This document shows positions 11,205-23,596 of a DNA stretch of 64,000 bases, piece after piece. The position numbers and the translations under genes were made by a program. Source of the DNA: Topomyia yanbarensis (lineage: Eukaryota; Arthropoda; Insecta; Diptera; Culicidae); the NCBI RefSeq assembly GCF_030247195.1, contig NC_080672.1:64273771-64337770 (forward strand), read 5' to 3'. Position 1 is the stretch's first letter; the number at the start of each line of letters is the position of its first letter. Below the pieces are notes generated by a model. It saw only the letters and a program-made list of their open reading frames with translations, did no database searches and had not been told where the DNA came from.

Positions 11205-13724
11205 TTACAGACCAGTTTGCTGTAATTGCAATCTAAGTGATTCGAACGTCCGAGAATTCCCATCCCAATCCAAGCTTTGATCCTTATCCAGATTTTGCTT
11301 ATTATCGTTTGGTTTAGTTTCGTTGGCAGAAACTTTCGTCGTTGTACCTTTTTTGTGAAAATTTTTCGGCACTTTCTTGCCAGCAGCCTTCGGGAAATCT
11401 TCTGTCGGAACCATTGCACCATTCTTCCGGCAATAATCTACCAGCTGTCTCCACTGTCTGTTCCGCTCGAGCGTAATCGGATCACCAACGATAATTGTAA
11501 GGGCGCGGGCTCGGGTAACGGTAACATTCAACCGTTTTACATTATCCAGAAATCCTACGGTCTTGCAGTTGGATCGAACCGTTGATATTATAATAATAAG
11601 CTTTTCACGGCCTTGAAACTGTTCAGTGGAACCAACCTCTATTTCACGCCAATCGTATTTCTTGAAGCGTTCTTTTAGAAAAATAACCTGACGAGCATAC
11701 GGTGATATGACACCAATTTCTTTTTGTTCCACTTGCTTCTCGTTTATTCCGCAAGCTAGGATTTCTTTAATATAGGATACTACTTGTTCTGCTTCTTGCT
11801 TATTGTAGAAACTGGAAGAATTTTGGTCTTGAGTTAGTTCGCCACTAATTGGGTGGAAAATCATTGGAAATGTACGATTTGTGAGCCGATGCCAATGAAG
11901 AAAACAGTGTGTAATTTCTGGCCCTGCTTTAGCTCTTAATTGACCGTCGTAGAACATCCTGTTGGAAAAGTCGAGCAATGCTTTGTGTGAACGAAAATTA
12001 TCGCAGAGCTGAGTAACAAAGTTTGGATCATATTTTCTGGTAACGAGATTCCTTTTGTACATTTCGTGATCCATCATTCGTTCCATCATGGATACACTAT
12101 GAGTGGTTTGGTTAAGGAACTCATATTGGATTACGGGTCCCAACTGTTTTGGATCCCCAGCCAGAATTACACTAGCGTTGATCATACTTCCACTAGTTGC
12201 GATGCCAACAATTGGGACTAGAGTCGATATCTCCTTGGCGCTACCGGCTTCGTCGATGAAAATGTAATTAAAATGATTCGTTGATATGTTCGCCTGCACT
12301 AGCCGACCTGCTGTTGCTAATGTACATACGACTACTCGACTCTGATAGATATCTTCGTAGAACGGTTTTTCGTAAGTTCCCCTGATCATATTCGAAACCT
12401 GCAGTACGTTGCCCTTTATCTCGCTCAGTTTCCGTTCAACTGAACGGGAAAAAAATCGGTATATGCTTTCATCTGGAACAGCAGCCAACAATCTTTCCGT
12501 TAATTCATTTGCTGCAAAGTTACTAGATGCCGACACAAGGATATTGGACGTAGGAAGAAGTGTATAAATTTGAGCGATGGCTTCCACTAATGTAGTGGTC
12601 TTGCCGGTGCCCGGTGGTCCGAATAGTAGATATGGGCTTGGAAATGATGTCCGGTTCACAATGCTCCGTACGGCCGTCATTTGTTCTTCATTGGATGCTA
12701 TGCTCGAGCGGAACCATTGAAAGCTACGAAGAAATGCTATATATTGTATCGTTCTCATAATTATAATTTATGTATACATCATACCTCGAATGCACAATTT
12801 CCACATTCGGCCTTTCTTTTTGCGGGAACAGCATGTTGTCTACAACACCATCGTCTAATAATTCCAAAGCTCGATATTCCAATTTGAAGTTGGTTCCATC
12901 TTGTAGGAAACGAATCTTGATAACTTTTACGAGAGGCAATTTTCTTTCCATTAAAATAACAATCAGCGTTGGGTCCACACGATCCACTATACCGGTTAGC
13001 GTAGTATCCCGGTGACCTCTGTCGACACTTACAGCGACTACGATGTCTTCCTTAATCAGCGAAGGCCGTTTCTCGAATTGGTCGATCTAAGAAAATCGGA
13101 ATATGGTAAAGAGACTAAAAACACAAAACACTATTATTTATTACCGAAAGCGTATAGAATCTGTCCATTTTATGTAGCAGTTTTGGATTGATGATTGTGT
13201 AGCTGTTAAACTCATCCCGCAGATGTTGATCTTCGATCTGATTGAGTAGTTTCAACTGACTTTTATAGTTGACCCGGGTCAACGAATTATTCTTAGACTT
13301 TTCCACTCGGTCGAGGACTTTGATTTCATGCGGTGCTAAGGCGCATTTATTCTTGAATTTGCATTCGTACAAAGTTCTAACTGCACTAGGAATGTCACTG
13401 GTTGGCAAACTTCCGAATTTAAGAGGAGTTCTGCAATGGAAAGATATACAATAACATGATTTGTATTTTAATAATTGAGAAATATCCGATTAATACTTGT
13501 AAAGATATTTCTTATAACACGAATAATTGCGCACTCTTCACTTTGTAGAATACATTGAACTCACTATATAAATGGTCAATCTAGATTTTATGATATTCAA
13601 ATAAGATAACAAACATATCACACCAAATTAATGTTTTAATGACTAGTAGACGTACTTGTTTTCGATTTCATAGAAAAAATGTTTTCTTTCTCTTTTGTTA
13701 AGGGAAACTATGCCACTGCGACCA
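11205..13724 (-). CDS. MOV10/Armitage-type RNA helicase, C-terminal exons (helicase core)
   Basis: Four exons join in phase: 13724-13656, 13430-13145, 13086-12785 and 12723-11205, with introns of 225, 58 and 61 bp. The last exon carries an SF1 Upf1-like helicase core: Walker A GPPGTGKT, DEAG in FIDEAGSAKE (the MOV10-type variant of the DEAD box), AGDPKQLGPV (motif III), NFRSH, GVISPYARQV, STEQFQGREK and VTRARAL (motif VI). The tail is basic and Asn/Lys-rich. Family members unwind RNA 5' to 3' and work with Argonaute/Piwi proteins; Armitage and MOV10L1 feed precursors into the piRNA pathway. The order of domains and the upstream exons at 23597-25689 (matching phase) make this one gene. Armitage versus MOV10 orthology is not settled, so no symbol is given. 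Confidence 0.93.
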
Positions 13725-15376
13725 CTATTCAGGTTCTGTTGTGGCTGCCCCTGTTTGCTCTACATGTTACAAATTGCCCAAATCCAATGTATTTGGAAGC
13801 GAGTTGTTTGTTTGTCTACATGTGTCGTCCCAATCGTGTAGTGCATTATTAATGTAGCTGAGGATCCGTTTGGGACTATGGTATACCATACCTCGCGATG
13901 CGTCATGAGATACCTTCCGAAGTATCGCTTCCTTCGAAGAAATAATACTGCACAAGGGCAGAGAATATTTTCCGAGCTCTCGGGCCCGGGTGTCAGCGGA
14001 ATAAACACCGATTTGTTTTCCTTATTTTCCTGTGTTTTTGCACTGGGAGTTATTGGCTTCTATGGCGAACATTATGCGTCTGTGATCCGACAGACTCACA
14101 CTCAATTCGGTTCGACAATTTCCGGACAGCCATGTAGTCAGCAAATTTGGAAACTGATATCTCAGTGAAATGAAATTTGCTGGTTGGTGAAATATTTTCC
14201 GAGTCTCAGCTATCAAATGTCACCTTTACTGGGATCCCAGCAGAAAAAATTGATTGCTGATCTCAGTTGTTGAGATTTTGTCCAAAGATGCGAAAAAAGC
14301 TGAGATTCGGCTGAAAAAATTAAGTGGTGCGGCAGAAAGGTGCCAACTCTTTATCTTTTCCGTTATTTGAGCGTTGCATAACGTGAGATCCAGTACTTCG
14401 CTTCTAACTGCCTTTGAATAAATGTAGATACAACTCCCGTGTTGCATACATTGATATCATTTGACGACAGGTATTCTAGTAGGTATTACCTCTAGTATTT
14501 ATACATGTGCATTGGCATCACATCCAATGATAAAAGGGTTGTTTATACTTCTGCAGTATTTAATGAGGGCATCGATTTCAGAAGGTGGTGCTGTATCTGC
14601 ATCGCCAGGGAAGTAGGCAGATGCGATCATAATCTCTTGCTTTCTTCTAGCCGTCGGTGCCTCCACTGTTATTGCAACGACGTCTCGTTGAATGAATCCT
14701 GTAACTGGAGAGAATTTCATTGCTGTTTATCAAAACTGCAGCTCTTGGAGTTGGCTGGTCGTTACAATATACTAACTTGTGAGCTGGGAAATTTAAACAA
14801 AAGATTTTTCGGCGTTTCTTTGCCGTCGATTTTTGGGGTCAATGCTTCGTCCCCATTATTATGCCGACGATTCGTCGCAGGCTGTGTGCTGTTCGACGTT
14901 CCAGTGGCCTTTTTTGGCCCAGTATCTGCTTCGGTTCTTGCCGTTTGCGCACTTTCACCTACGGGGGGTTTTTCGATCCTCTCCTTGCGTATCAGTTCGT
15001 GAGCCGCATACTCGTGAGACGGGCCGCCACCGATGCACTCGTTACTGTTGCTGCAGGCTTGCTATGATCAGAAGTCCGTCGAGGAGCTTTTTCAGTCCAT
15101 GCTTGCCTAGATCTTCCACGTTCGGCAAAGATCGGGGCACCCTTCAACTGGCGCATTCTAGCCTTTCCGAACACGTAGTTCAGCTGAATGTGTTGGGAGG
15201 ATATCAGTTTCACTGAAGCCTCATCTACCGCTAACAGGAGCTCTGACGTTTTGAGAACCGTGCTTCTCTTCACGACCATCCAGCGTTCTGTGCAGAAATT
15301 ATCGTTCTAATTCTGCACCAGGTGGAGCATGTTTACATCGGACCTGTTGATGCTGTCGGGGAAATACCCGATGTAC

Positions 15377-16525
15377 CCAAGTAACCAGCATTGAGCTATT
15401 GAACTATATTGGCTATATATTTGCACTAATGTTGCATTGAAACTCTATTACAGCGAACAAAATGCAATAAAGTTCTATATTAGCATCAATAATGCATAAC
15501 TGCACAGCCGACATATAACATTATCGCTTGCTCTATATGCGTATCCAGCTTTTTACGTGCCATAATGGCGGTCTAAATTGTTCAGTTTGTAATACGTTTA
15601 ATGCTCCTTTTTTGACAATAATCGTTTACGTCAATCGCCCAGTGAGATTAAGTCATCCTACGTTAGTCCAATGAGTTGGATGTTTATTCAATGAACGCCC
15701 GACATCTTCAACTTAGCGCTGCTGTCAAGCTGGCGTGAACGATTATTGTCAAAAAAATCCAATCAAACATATTACGAACTGAACAATTTAGACCGCCATT
15801 ATGGCACGTAAAAAGCTGGATATAAGGCTGATATAACGCGTACATGCTTCAAGGACCTTTAAAGCATGTAAGCTTTAAAACTGCATTTAGTGCCATTATA
15901 GAGCAAATAAAAAGCCAATATAATGCTATTGTAATGCTGTAGGTTTATTTGTTATGTAAACCCTTCTTGAAGATTACATTCGGCATATTTCATTTCAATC
16001 CGACAAATGCAGGGAGTCCAGGGAGCAAACGCAGCGCACTTACCGTGAAGGACAAGGCAAGGTACCTCAGTTAGAGACTTACTAAAGGTAATTTTCATAA
16101 AACATTCATATCATGTGAGAACGAAAACCCATTAAGCATATTCATTACAATGCATTAGAAGAGAGTCAATTACGGTTTTAAACAGAACATTTTATCTTAA
16201 AATTATTCCTTTTGCTCATCATACCGAAAGGAAACATAAGAAATGTTTTTTAAACCATGGCGGACAATGACAGCCAACTGAAGCCTTTTAATAGCATTAG
16301 GAGTGCCAATATCAGGCTTTCAAATTTGACATTTGCGCGCTGGTGCTATATAATAGCATTAGTACTGCAGAAACGAGATGTCAATCTTTGCACAGTAATA
16401 GCACTATATTTCGCCTTTTCTGGCATAATATCAGCATTATATAAGTATTTAGGGCTTCACGGCTCTTTAACACAGCTTTATATGTGGATCTAAAGCAGAT
16501 ATTATAATGCTTATTGATTACTTGG
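15377..16525. mobile_element. Non-autonomous element inserted in the LINE ORF1
   Basis: CCAAGTAACCAGCA at the left matches the inverse complement CCAAGTAATCAATAAGC at the right. The ORF1 reading frame stops at one end and resumes at the other, so this 1.15 kb is a later insertion. Its interior is full of GCATTATA/TAGCATTA-type words and has no ORF. Confidence 0.6.
15545..15821. mobile_element. MITE with long (~90 bp) inverted repeats, TA target
   Basis: TCCAGCTTTTTACGTGCCAT at the left is the inverse complement of the bases ending at 15821, and the pairing extends about 90 bp inwards (including TTGACAATAATCGTT). TA flanks both ends. It is nested inside the 15377-16525 element. Confidence 0.8.
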
Positions 16526-17021
16526 ATAAAGCGTTTGTTTGGAATCTGCGACGCTTTAACGGCTTCCAATGAAGCGCCTTCCCAGTGCTTTATGGCAGCT
16601 GTGGCATCCTGCAGCCACTTAGCTGTGTCTTTGTCTACAGATGCGATTTCGAGATACCATTGTTTATAGGTGAACTTCCTAAACTTGGGTCTCGTATTAT
16701 TTGAGCTCTGCTCCATGACGCTATCGATCAGCGCGCATTGAGCTGTTCATGGCTGAGGATATTTGCAGGGTACGCAACCGGAATGATGGCCATCGAGTGT
16801 GACTTGATCATTTCGTTGAAGGTTGGGCGCTGCTCAGTTTGTAGTGTCTGTCCACGATCCTGCCCCTTGATGTTTTTCGGTTGCGGTTCCTTCCTGTACC
16901 CACTATTGTTCGGCGACTCCGTGTCCGTCGAACGCTGTCGCTTGGATGGTGCCTTCCGTATTGGGATCTTAAATTCAGACAGAAATACTGGTTTGTATAT
17001 AACAACAAAACTTTGGGAATC

Positions 17022-17122
17022 CTCTAAGGGCCGATTTCTTCACCCTCGTTTAAACCAGGTTCACCAGTACGTTTAAACCCGGCTTAAGCGAAAAGCGAGG
17101 GTGAAGAAATCGGCCCTAAGAG
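17022..17122. mobile_element. Palindromic micro-MITE R, copy 1
   Basis: CTCTAAGGGCCGATTTCTTC at the left pairs with the inverse complement at the right, and the arms continue through CACCCTCG. The whole 101 bp folds back on itself. A second copy is at 52903-52994. Confidence 0.85.
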
Positions 17123-18183
17123 AAGCAACACGCTAGATTCCACTGAGAACCCTACAATTTTTTTTTCAAAACCGTCGAAAAGAGGTCCAATAATGGACGC
17201 CTACTGAACAGTCTGCTGGGTGTCGCTTAACGTTGGTCCAACGAAAGACCAGCATTGGACGGTTGGGTTTCTAAGTTTTGCACACGTTACAAGTAAAAAA
17301 AAACATTTTTACGGGCGACACCAAGGATCGTGCGTTGTTCAATCAGCATCATCATCGTCGTCATGCGCTCTAGAGCTTTGGAGAGCCACTCAGAAACTAG
17401 CTGATTCTTGGTTCTTGGAAATTTTTCAGTTTGTTATGCACAGTAAACTTTTTTCTCTTGTTTGCTTGATGGATACATCATCTAGAATCTTCATTTGGCC
17501 ATTGTTCGGCGTTCTACGTAGCCGAGTCATTTAAAGGATGTTCAGTGCATCTACTTCGTAACGAATTATTAGCGCTGTTCTGCAGTGAAGATCCTATTTT
17601 ATTAGTTCCCGTGTTTGTCCGCCTCCGAATTTGTCAGCTTTTTGACCTGATTTTGTCAGCCACATTTAAGACAAAGCCTTGTGGTTTGATTCTCCTGTGT
17701 TACATGTTGGGATTAAAGCAAAAGCCTTTTACTTAAGTGTGCTAAGAATTCAAAATGTCGATGTTCTTAAAGTGATTAAAAAGTTTCGATTTTTTTGACT
17801 GATTCGATAATAGACTGATTCCGAAGCGTTACGTGGGGTTTTATATCATACTTTAAATAGTCCCAATCAATATGAAACATATATGTTCAATAGATCGGCA
17901 ACAATTTTGACTTTTTTTTCGGAACATTGTTAAATCAAACGGTAATTGACTTCACACACCATTTGTCCAATACGAGCGTCTTCTGAAAACTCTAGTTCAC
18001 CCACAAGAGTTTTGAAGTTTGTATGTGAAAATATATGAAAAATAGTCAAAAGAAACAATAAATTCAGTAAAAAATGCCAGTATCATCTTGTGGATCCCAC
18101 AATCTGCAGATATATAGCTTGAGATGTAAGGATCAACATTGCGGAAGACTGAAAATTGATCCGATTTTGCAGTAAAAAGATAT

Positions 18184-19048
<865 letters not shown>

Positions 19049-19193
19049 TTTGTCTATGTTATCGACAGTCAGAGTAACAGACTGCACAGTTATCGCGAGT
19101 TGTGAGCTCCAATATGAGACATGCGTCAATAGCCTGATTTGCAAGAATGGAAGCACAAGGCATTTCACTTGGTGTTTCATGCTTGTTCTTGTT

Positions 19194-19421
19194 CTAAGTA
19201 ATGAAGGCGGTGTTAAATAACTTTCCAATATAGAAGTATCCTTTGAGGAAGTACGGTTCTTGAATCAATGCTATGGAAGCTTTACCTTCCTGCATAAATC
19301 CAGATAGATTCATAGTTGCTATGCGTTTATGCTGGAGATTGATTTGTGTTACTCTACCATTATTGATTAGAGAACAGTACATTTCATTTCCAACATATAT
19401 TGCACAACAACTAAAGGACAC
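19194..19421 (-). mobile_element. Non-LTR endonuclease start, fragment
   Basis: The frame contains VTQINLQHKRIATMNLSGFM followed by [11 protein letters not shown] and a GKLFN word, the typical first strands of a LINE endonuclease. The rest is cut off by the (TA)n tract. It is a different copy from the 14340-17000 element. Confidence 0.75.
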
Positions 19422-20452
19422 CGAGCAAGTTGGAATGTAAACGCATGTAGCGAGCCAGATCAGTTTTCAATGGGACACGATCATAAATAGATTCTTACGA
19501 TTTGCGGAAAATTAACGATCCATTGTGTCACAGATTCGCATAACACAGTAAGGGCAAAACCCAGAATGCTCCGTGCGCGACTGGCATATTTTGACCCTCC
19601 AGCCATGAAGTCTTAGGCACGGAACTACAACTTAACTTAGGGACTCCTTAAAATCCATAAAACCCTTTGTCAAAATGTGCATTCCTTTTTATTTTAATAC
19701 AGATTCAAGGAAAGTTAGAAAAAATTATAAGTCCCTATCTTTGCGTCAACCTGGTAGACGAAACGATCACATGCAAGAGTTATTTGGCATACATAATCAC
19801 AGAACTGCTCATGTTTGAAAGAAGGAATCAATCCCCATTTTAGAATAAATCAGGTATACGAGTGGATAACAGGCTTATTTGTGAGGGGTCCCCGCTTCCA
19901 ACGTCTCATCACATTTAAAAATTTACCAACAACCGCCACGCTTAACATTCTTTAGCTCTATTTGATCCCAGGACGATGGGGGGGGGGGTGGTCGACATTT
20001 TCGACAGTTCTTACAAATATAAGCTGATTTTTAATCCAAAGGAAGCACTACATGCAAATGCAAATCAAACAAAGCCTCTATCACAAAATAGTAACTGGAC
20101 CAATGGCTAATACTACGTCTATAAGTATTTTTTCACTCATCTGCTACAAAATTTGTGATTTCGCATTTTTTCTCTCGTAAATCAGTTACCCTCTCAATTT
20201 TTCCTTCTAATATATACTCAACTATGGCAAACAAATAGCAAATGAATGGCACACTATTTGACATTTTAACTACTATTTAATAATCGATTTCATGATTTAT
20301 AAGCAACTGAAGTCTTCATTAGGGGCTCTCAAAAACACACCTGTACGAAATTCTGCAATTTGTTCCACATGTAGACCAAGGTGAAGTAAAAGTACGCATT
20401 GTACTTTATGAAACATACAAGCCTTAGAAACCTACGATTCTGCATGAATTCT

Positions 20453-21640
20453 TTTTTCGAGAGTTGTCCTGCTGGAACTGTAGAGCTGGAAGGGCATCCC
20501 GTCAGAATCACTTACTACAATTGCAGACGAGATGGGAAATGTCACCCACTAAAACACTGCGGGACGTGATTCTGAAGGTGATATTTATTCTATGGTTAAT
20601 GTATGTGCGGGCGTAGGGGCGCGTATATCATCGCGAAGGGCTCGAGCATTTGTACGTTAACGTGTTCGATCGCGTGTGATAACGTGTATATAACTTCGCG
20701 TGTATAAATTCGATTTTATAACCGTGTGTCTATTCACATATTCGCGCGTGTTCCGTGAATCTGATAGTTATTTTCGGTGTATGGTTCAGATGCTAGACGA
20801 GAGTGATTTCTTCCATATCACTAGAGTCCCCGGTCATGTCGCCATAGAACATGTTGCCTAGTGGATATGGGCGTCATTTTTTATTGGTACAACCGAAGGT
20901 ATTGACCCTAGTAGGGACTTCCAGACATGACCGATTCATGATCACCCGTGAATTTATAGGTGCTAAAACGTTCATTAATTCACCGGGGTGTTATCATGTT
21001 TGCAAGTTTGCACGCACAGGTGTGCGTGGACGATCGCAAATGGACTCGAGCGTTTGTATGTTAATGTGTTCGTCACATGTGCTAGCGTGTATGTAATTTC
21101 GCGTGCATAAATTCAATTTTATAACCGTGTAACCACTCGCATATTAGCGTGTATTCCTGAATGATCGCGCGTGGACCGTGAGTCTGATACTTAATTTTTA
21201 GTGTATGGTTCGGATGCTAGAAAAGAGTAAGAGAGTAACTAGAGTTCCCCGACATGTCGCTATGGAACGTGTTGTCTAGTGAATATGAGTGAAATTTTTA
21301 TAGGTCCAACTGAAAGTAAGACCGAAGAAATAGATTTCCGTACATGACCGATGCATTATCGCGCGAACATTGGCGTTTGTAGGTTCTCGCTCGGGAACGC
21401 GTTTATAAGTTTATTAGTGCTAAAACATTCACCTAATCATCGGGGTATTTTAATGTGGGCGTTATTGTGGTTATTGTGAAGGCCACGAGCGTTTGTACAT
21501 TAAGAATGGGAGAGATTGTAAGTGTATATGGGAGAATATGCAATTGATTGTGTTAGTGAGTGTTAATATGAATCAAATTTAGGATATAGTAATAAAAGAA
21601 AACATTACACATGCCGAATGAAAAAGATGCAGAGAAGAGA
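20453..21640. mobile_element. Repeat family D, copy 1, with internal tandem units
   Basis: Two diverged tandem units of roughly 400 bp (about 20620-20990 and 21020-21420) share words such as ACGTGTATATAACTTCGCG, TTCGATTTTATAACCGTG, TCGCGCGTGGACCGTGA and TTTTCGGTGTATGGTTC. The same units and the same entry word (TTCGAGAGTTGTCC) recur inside the insertion 40670-43184. It is CpG-rich compared with its surroundings and has no ORF. Confidence 0.65.
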
Positions 21641-21668
21641 TTAGTGAAAAATTAAACTAATAGAGGTA

Positions 21669-22593
21669 GGGGAAAGTGAGGCAATATCGCCATGCGGGGC
21701 AAGTTGAGCACCCCCGTTTTCCAAGAATCTATGAACATTTTTCGAATTTTTTGTTTGCACGAATGCTCCGTCAGTCACCATTAGATGATGTAATACTTCA
21801 ATTGCGACCTAAAACAAATCTTAAATCACAAAAAATATAAAAAAAATGACGGAATGTCAGAGAACTGAAAATGTTATAAGATTCAAGATATATGAAATAA
21901 GCATTCGCATGACGTATGTGTGCGGTAATTGAAAAATGCATACATCTCCGTAATATTTAACGTCTTTCTAACTATTTCGAACATACAAATAATTTAACAA
22001 GACTTAATAGTTCCCACAAAAAAATTGCAAAAATAGCTCTACAGAATGGGGCCAAATTAGCACCACGCAAATCTCATATATGTTTATGCAAGTTATCCCT
22101 ATGTAAACGTTTTATACCTGAATTTACTACGAACGATGAATAATAATATTTGCTCGAGAAAATTACTCGCAAAGATATTATTAAAACAAAATGGAAATTT
22201 GTATCTAATAGTTCCGAAAATGCTGTTAAAAACTATAAAATGAATTTCATTGGCAACTTAATGTCACTAACTCAAAGGAAAATATGATTCTTATTAATTG
22301 TAAGTGAAATAATTTTTAAATTTTGTGATAAAATATAATCTTTTGCGACATGATCATATTGCCCCTTAAGATTGCTCATATTGTCCCACAAGGTTTTTAC
22401 CAAGCCAAAAATCGATCATTATAAACAACGATTATTTTCAAAGATTTTGAGTTTTCTTCAGCACGTTTAATAACTGCATGCAAAGAATACGTTGTATTCT
22501 ACCAATAGAGGATAATTTTTGGATTATTTGTATGTTTTGCTGCAGATATATTTTCCTTCAACCTTAGGGTGCTCATATTGCCTCACTTTCCCC
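21669..22593. mobile_element. Non-autonomous DNA transposon with TA target (925 bp)
   Basis: The termini GGGGAAAGTGAGGCAATAT and GCCTCACTTTCCCC are inverted and flanked by TA on both sides (21667-21668, 22594-22595), as for Tc1/mariner-type MITEs. No transposase is present and the interior is A/T-rich. Confidence 0.85.
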
Positions 22594-23596
22594 TACAACA
22601 AAATCAGACTAATGAAGTAGAAGAAAAGAACCCATCATATTTTACCATTAACGTTAATCGCGTTTTGTTAATGGTACCTTAATTTATTTAATCCGATCTT
22701 CCCGAACTGAATGTACGAATCGAACGCCGGGTAAGGTGATCAACGATTCCTAGGAAGGATTACCCACTATTCTATTATATATGCCAGTTCTGCATCCATT
22801 CCCTGACCCATCTGTCACAAATACTCAGACGAAGACATACAGAGATAAACATACAACTAGCACATAACAATTGTACACTAGTACTAAAAACTACAATAAA
22901 TTATTACTATACTAACCGTAATAGGCTTCTACTTTTACATTTCTTTATTTAGCCTGTGCACGATGATAAATCGACACACAATGACCCCCACTGCGAGCCG
23001 TGTCCACCAACACTGTCATGAAACTGTGGAACAATGTTTGCAAGCGCCGCCCCGCAGCAAAAGTCAATCCACGTTGACCCGCCAGTCGGCCATGCCGACG
23101 TGCACAGGCTAATGACAGGGGCAGGTTGTGGTTGTCACACGACAACTACTTTGTGCGTACCCAACATCTCGCCTCGGTGAAACACTTTGGACCCAGTTTT
23201 TTTATTACTTCACCCCGAAAAGAGAATATAGGGTAAGCGGTTTCGCATGTCTCGTGTACTAGTCGTTGATATATTTGTAAAAGGTATTGTTTATTGCTGT
23301 TTAACCGTGATAATCAGGTCCGGTCCAGCTGATGTTGGGTACGATATACTTGCCAGATAGCGTCCCTCTGGCTAATGGTTAATCGTTAGTTATGTTAGCT
23401 AAATTAAATACTGAGGTTTTATAGAATACATGTGTGTTTCTAATAGATCAATCAGATATTCCACTGACAAACCGGAAACCGATTAATCGTATAATTAAAT
23501 TGTAATAATTGCCGTGATACGAACGTCCCATTTGCTATAAATTTTCTGTACACGTTATACGTACCACGGCAATGCATAGCGGAAACAGATATTTAC

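Larger units (their letters stand above)
14340..17000 (-). mobile_element. Non-LTR retrotransposon remnant: ORF1 and endonuclease
   Basis: Reading the minus strand from 17000, an ORF1-like, Lys/Arg/Ser-rich start leads into a frame at 16716 (MEQSSNNTRPKFRKFTYKQW, then KWLQDATAAIKHWEG). It is interrupted near 16525 by another element and resumes near 15375 (YIGYFPDSINRSDVNMLHL). It then continues through WMVVKRSTVLKTSELLLAVD, a pattern like the DUF4780-type gag of insect LINEs. The endonuclease follows at 14720-14340 (IASAYFPGDAD, FIIGCDANAH, then SEVLDLTL). Reverse transcriptase is absent. Stops and indels show it is dead. Confidence 0.75.

Noticed and set aside
13878..14168. Plus-strand 96-codon frame in the helicase intron
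   Set aside because: No domain, no splice or start context, and it lies against LINE debris on the other strand.
20851..21096. 81-codon plus-strand frame in repeat D
   Set aside because: It is not conserved between the D units or copies.
22945..23145. 66-codon minus-strand frame near the helicase exon
   Set aside because: No phase-compatible splice sites and no match to MOV10-family sequence.
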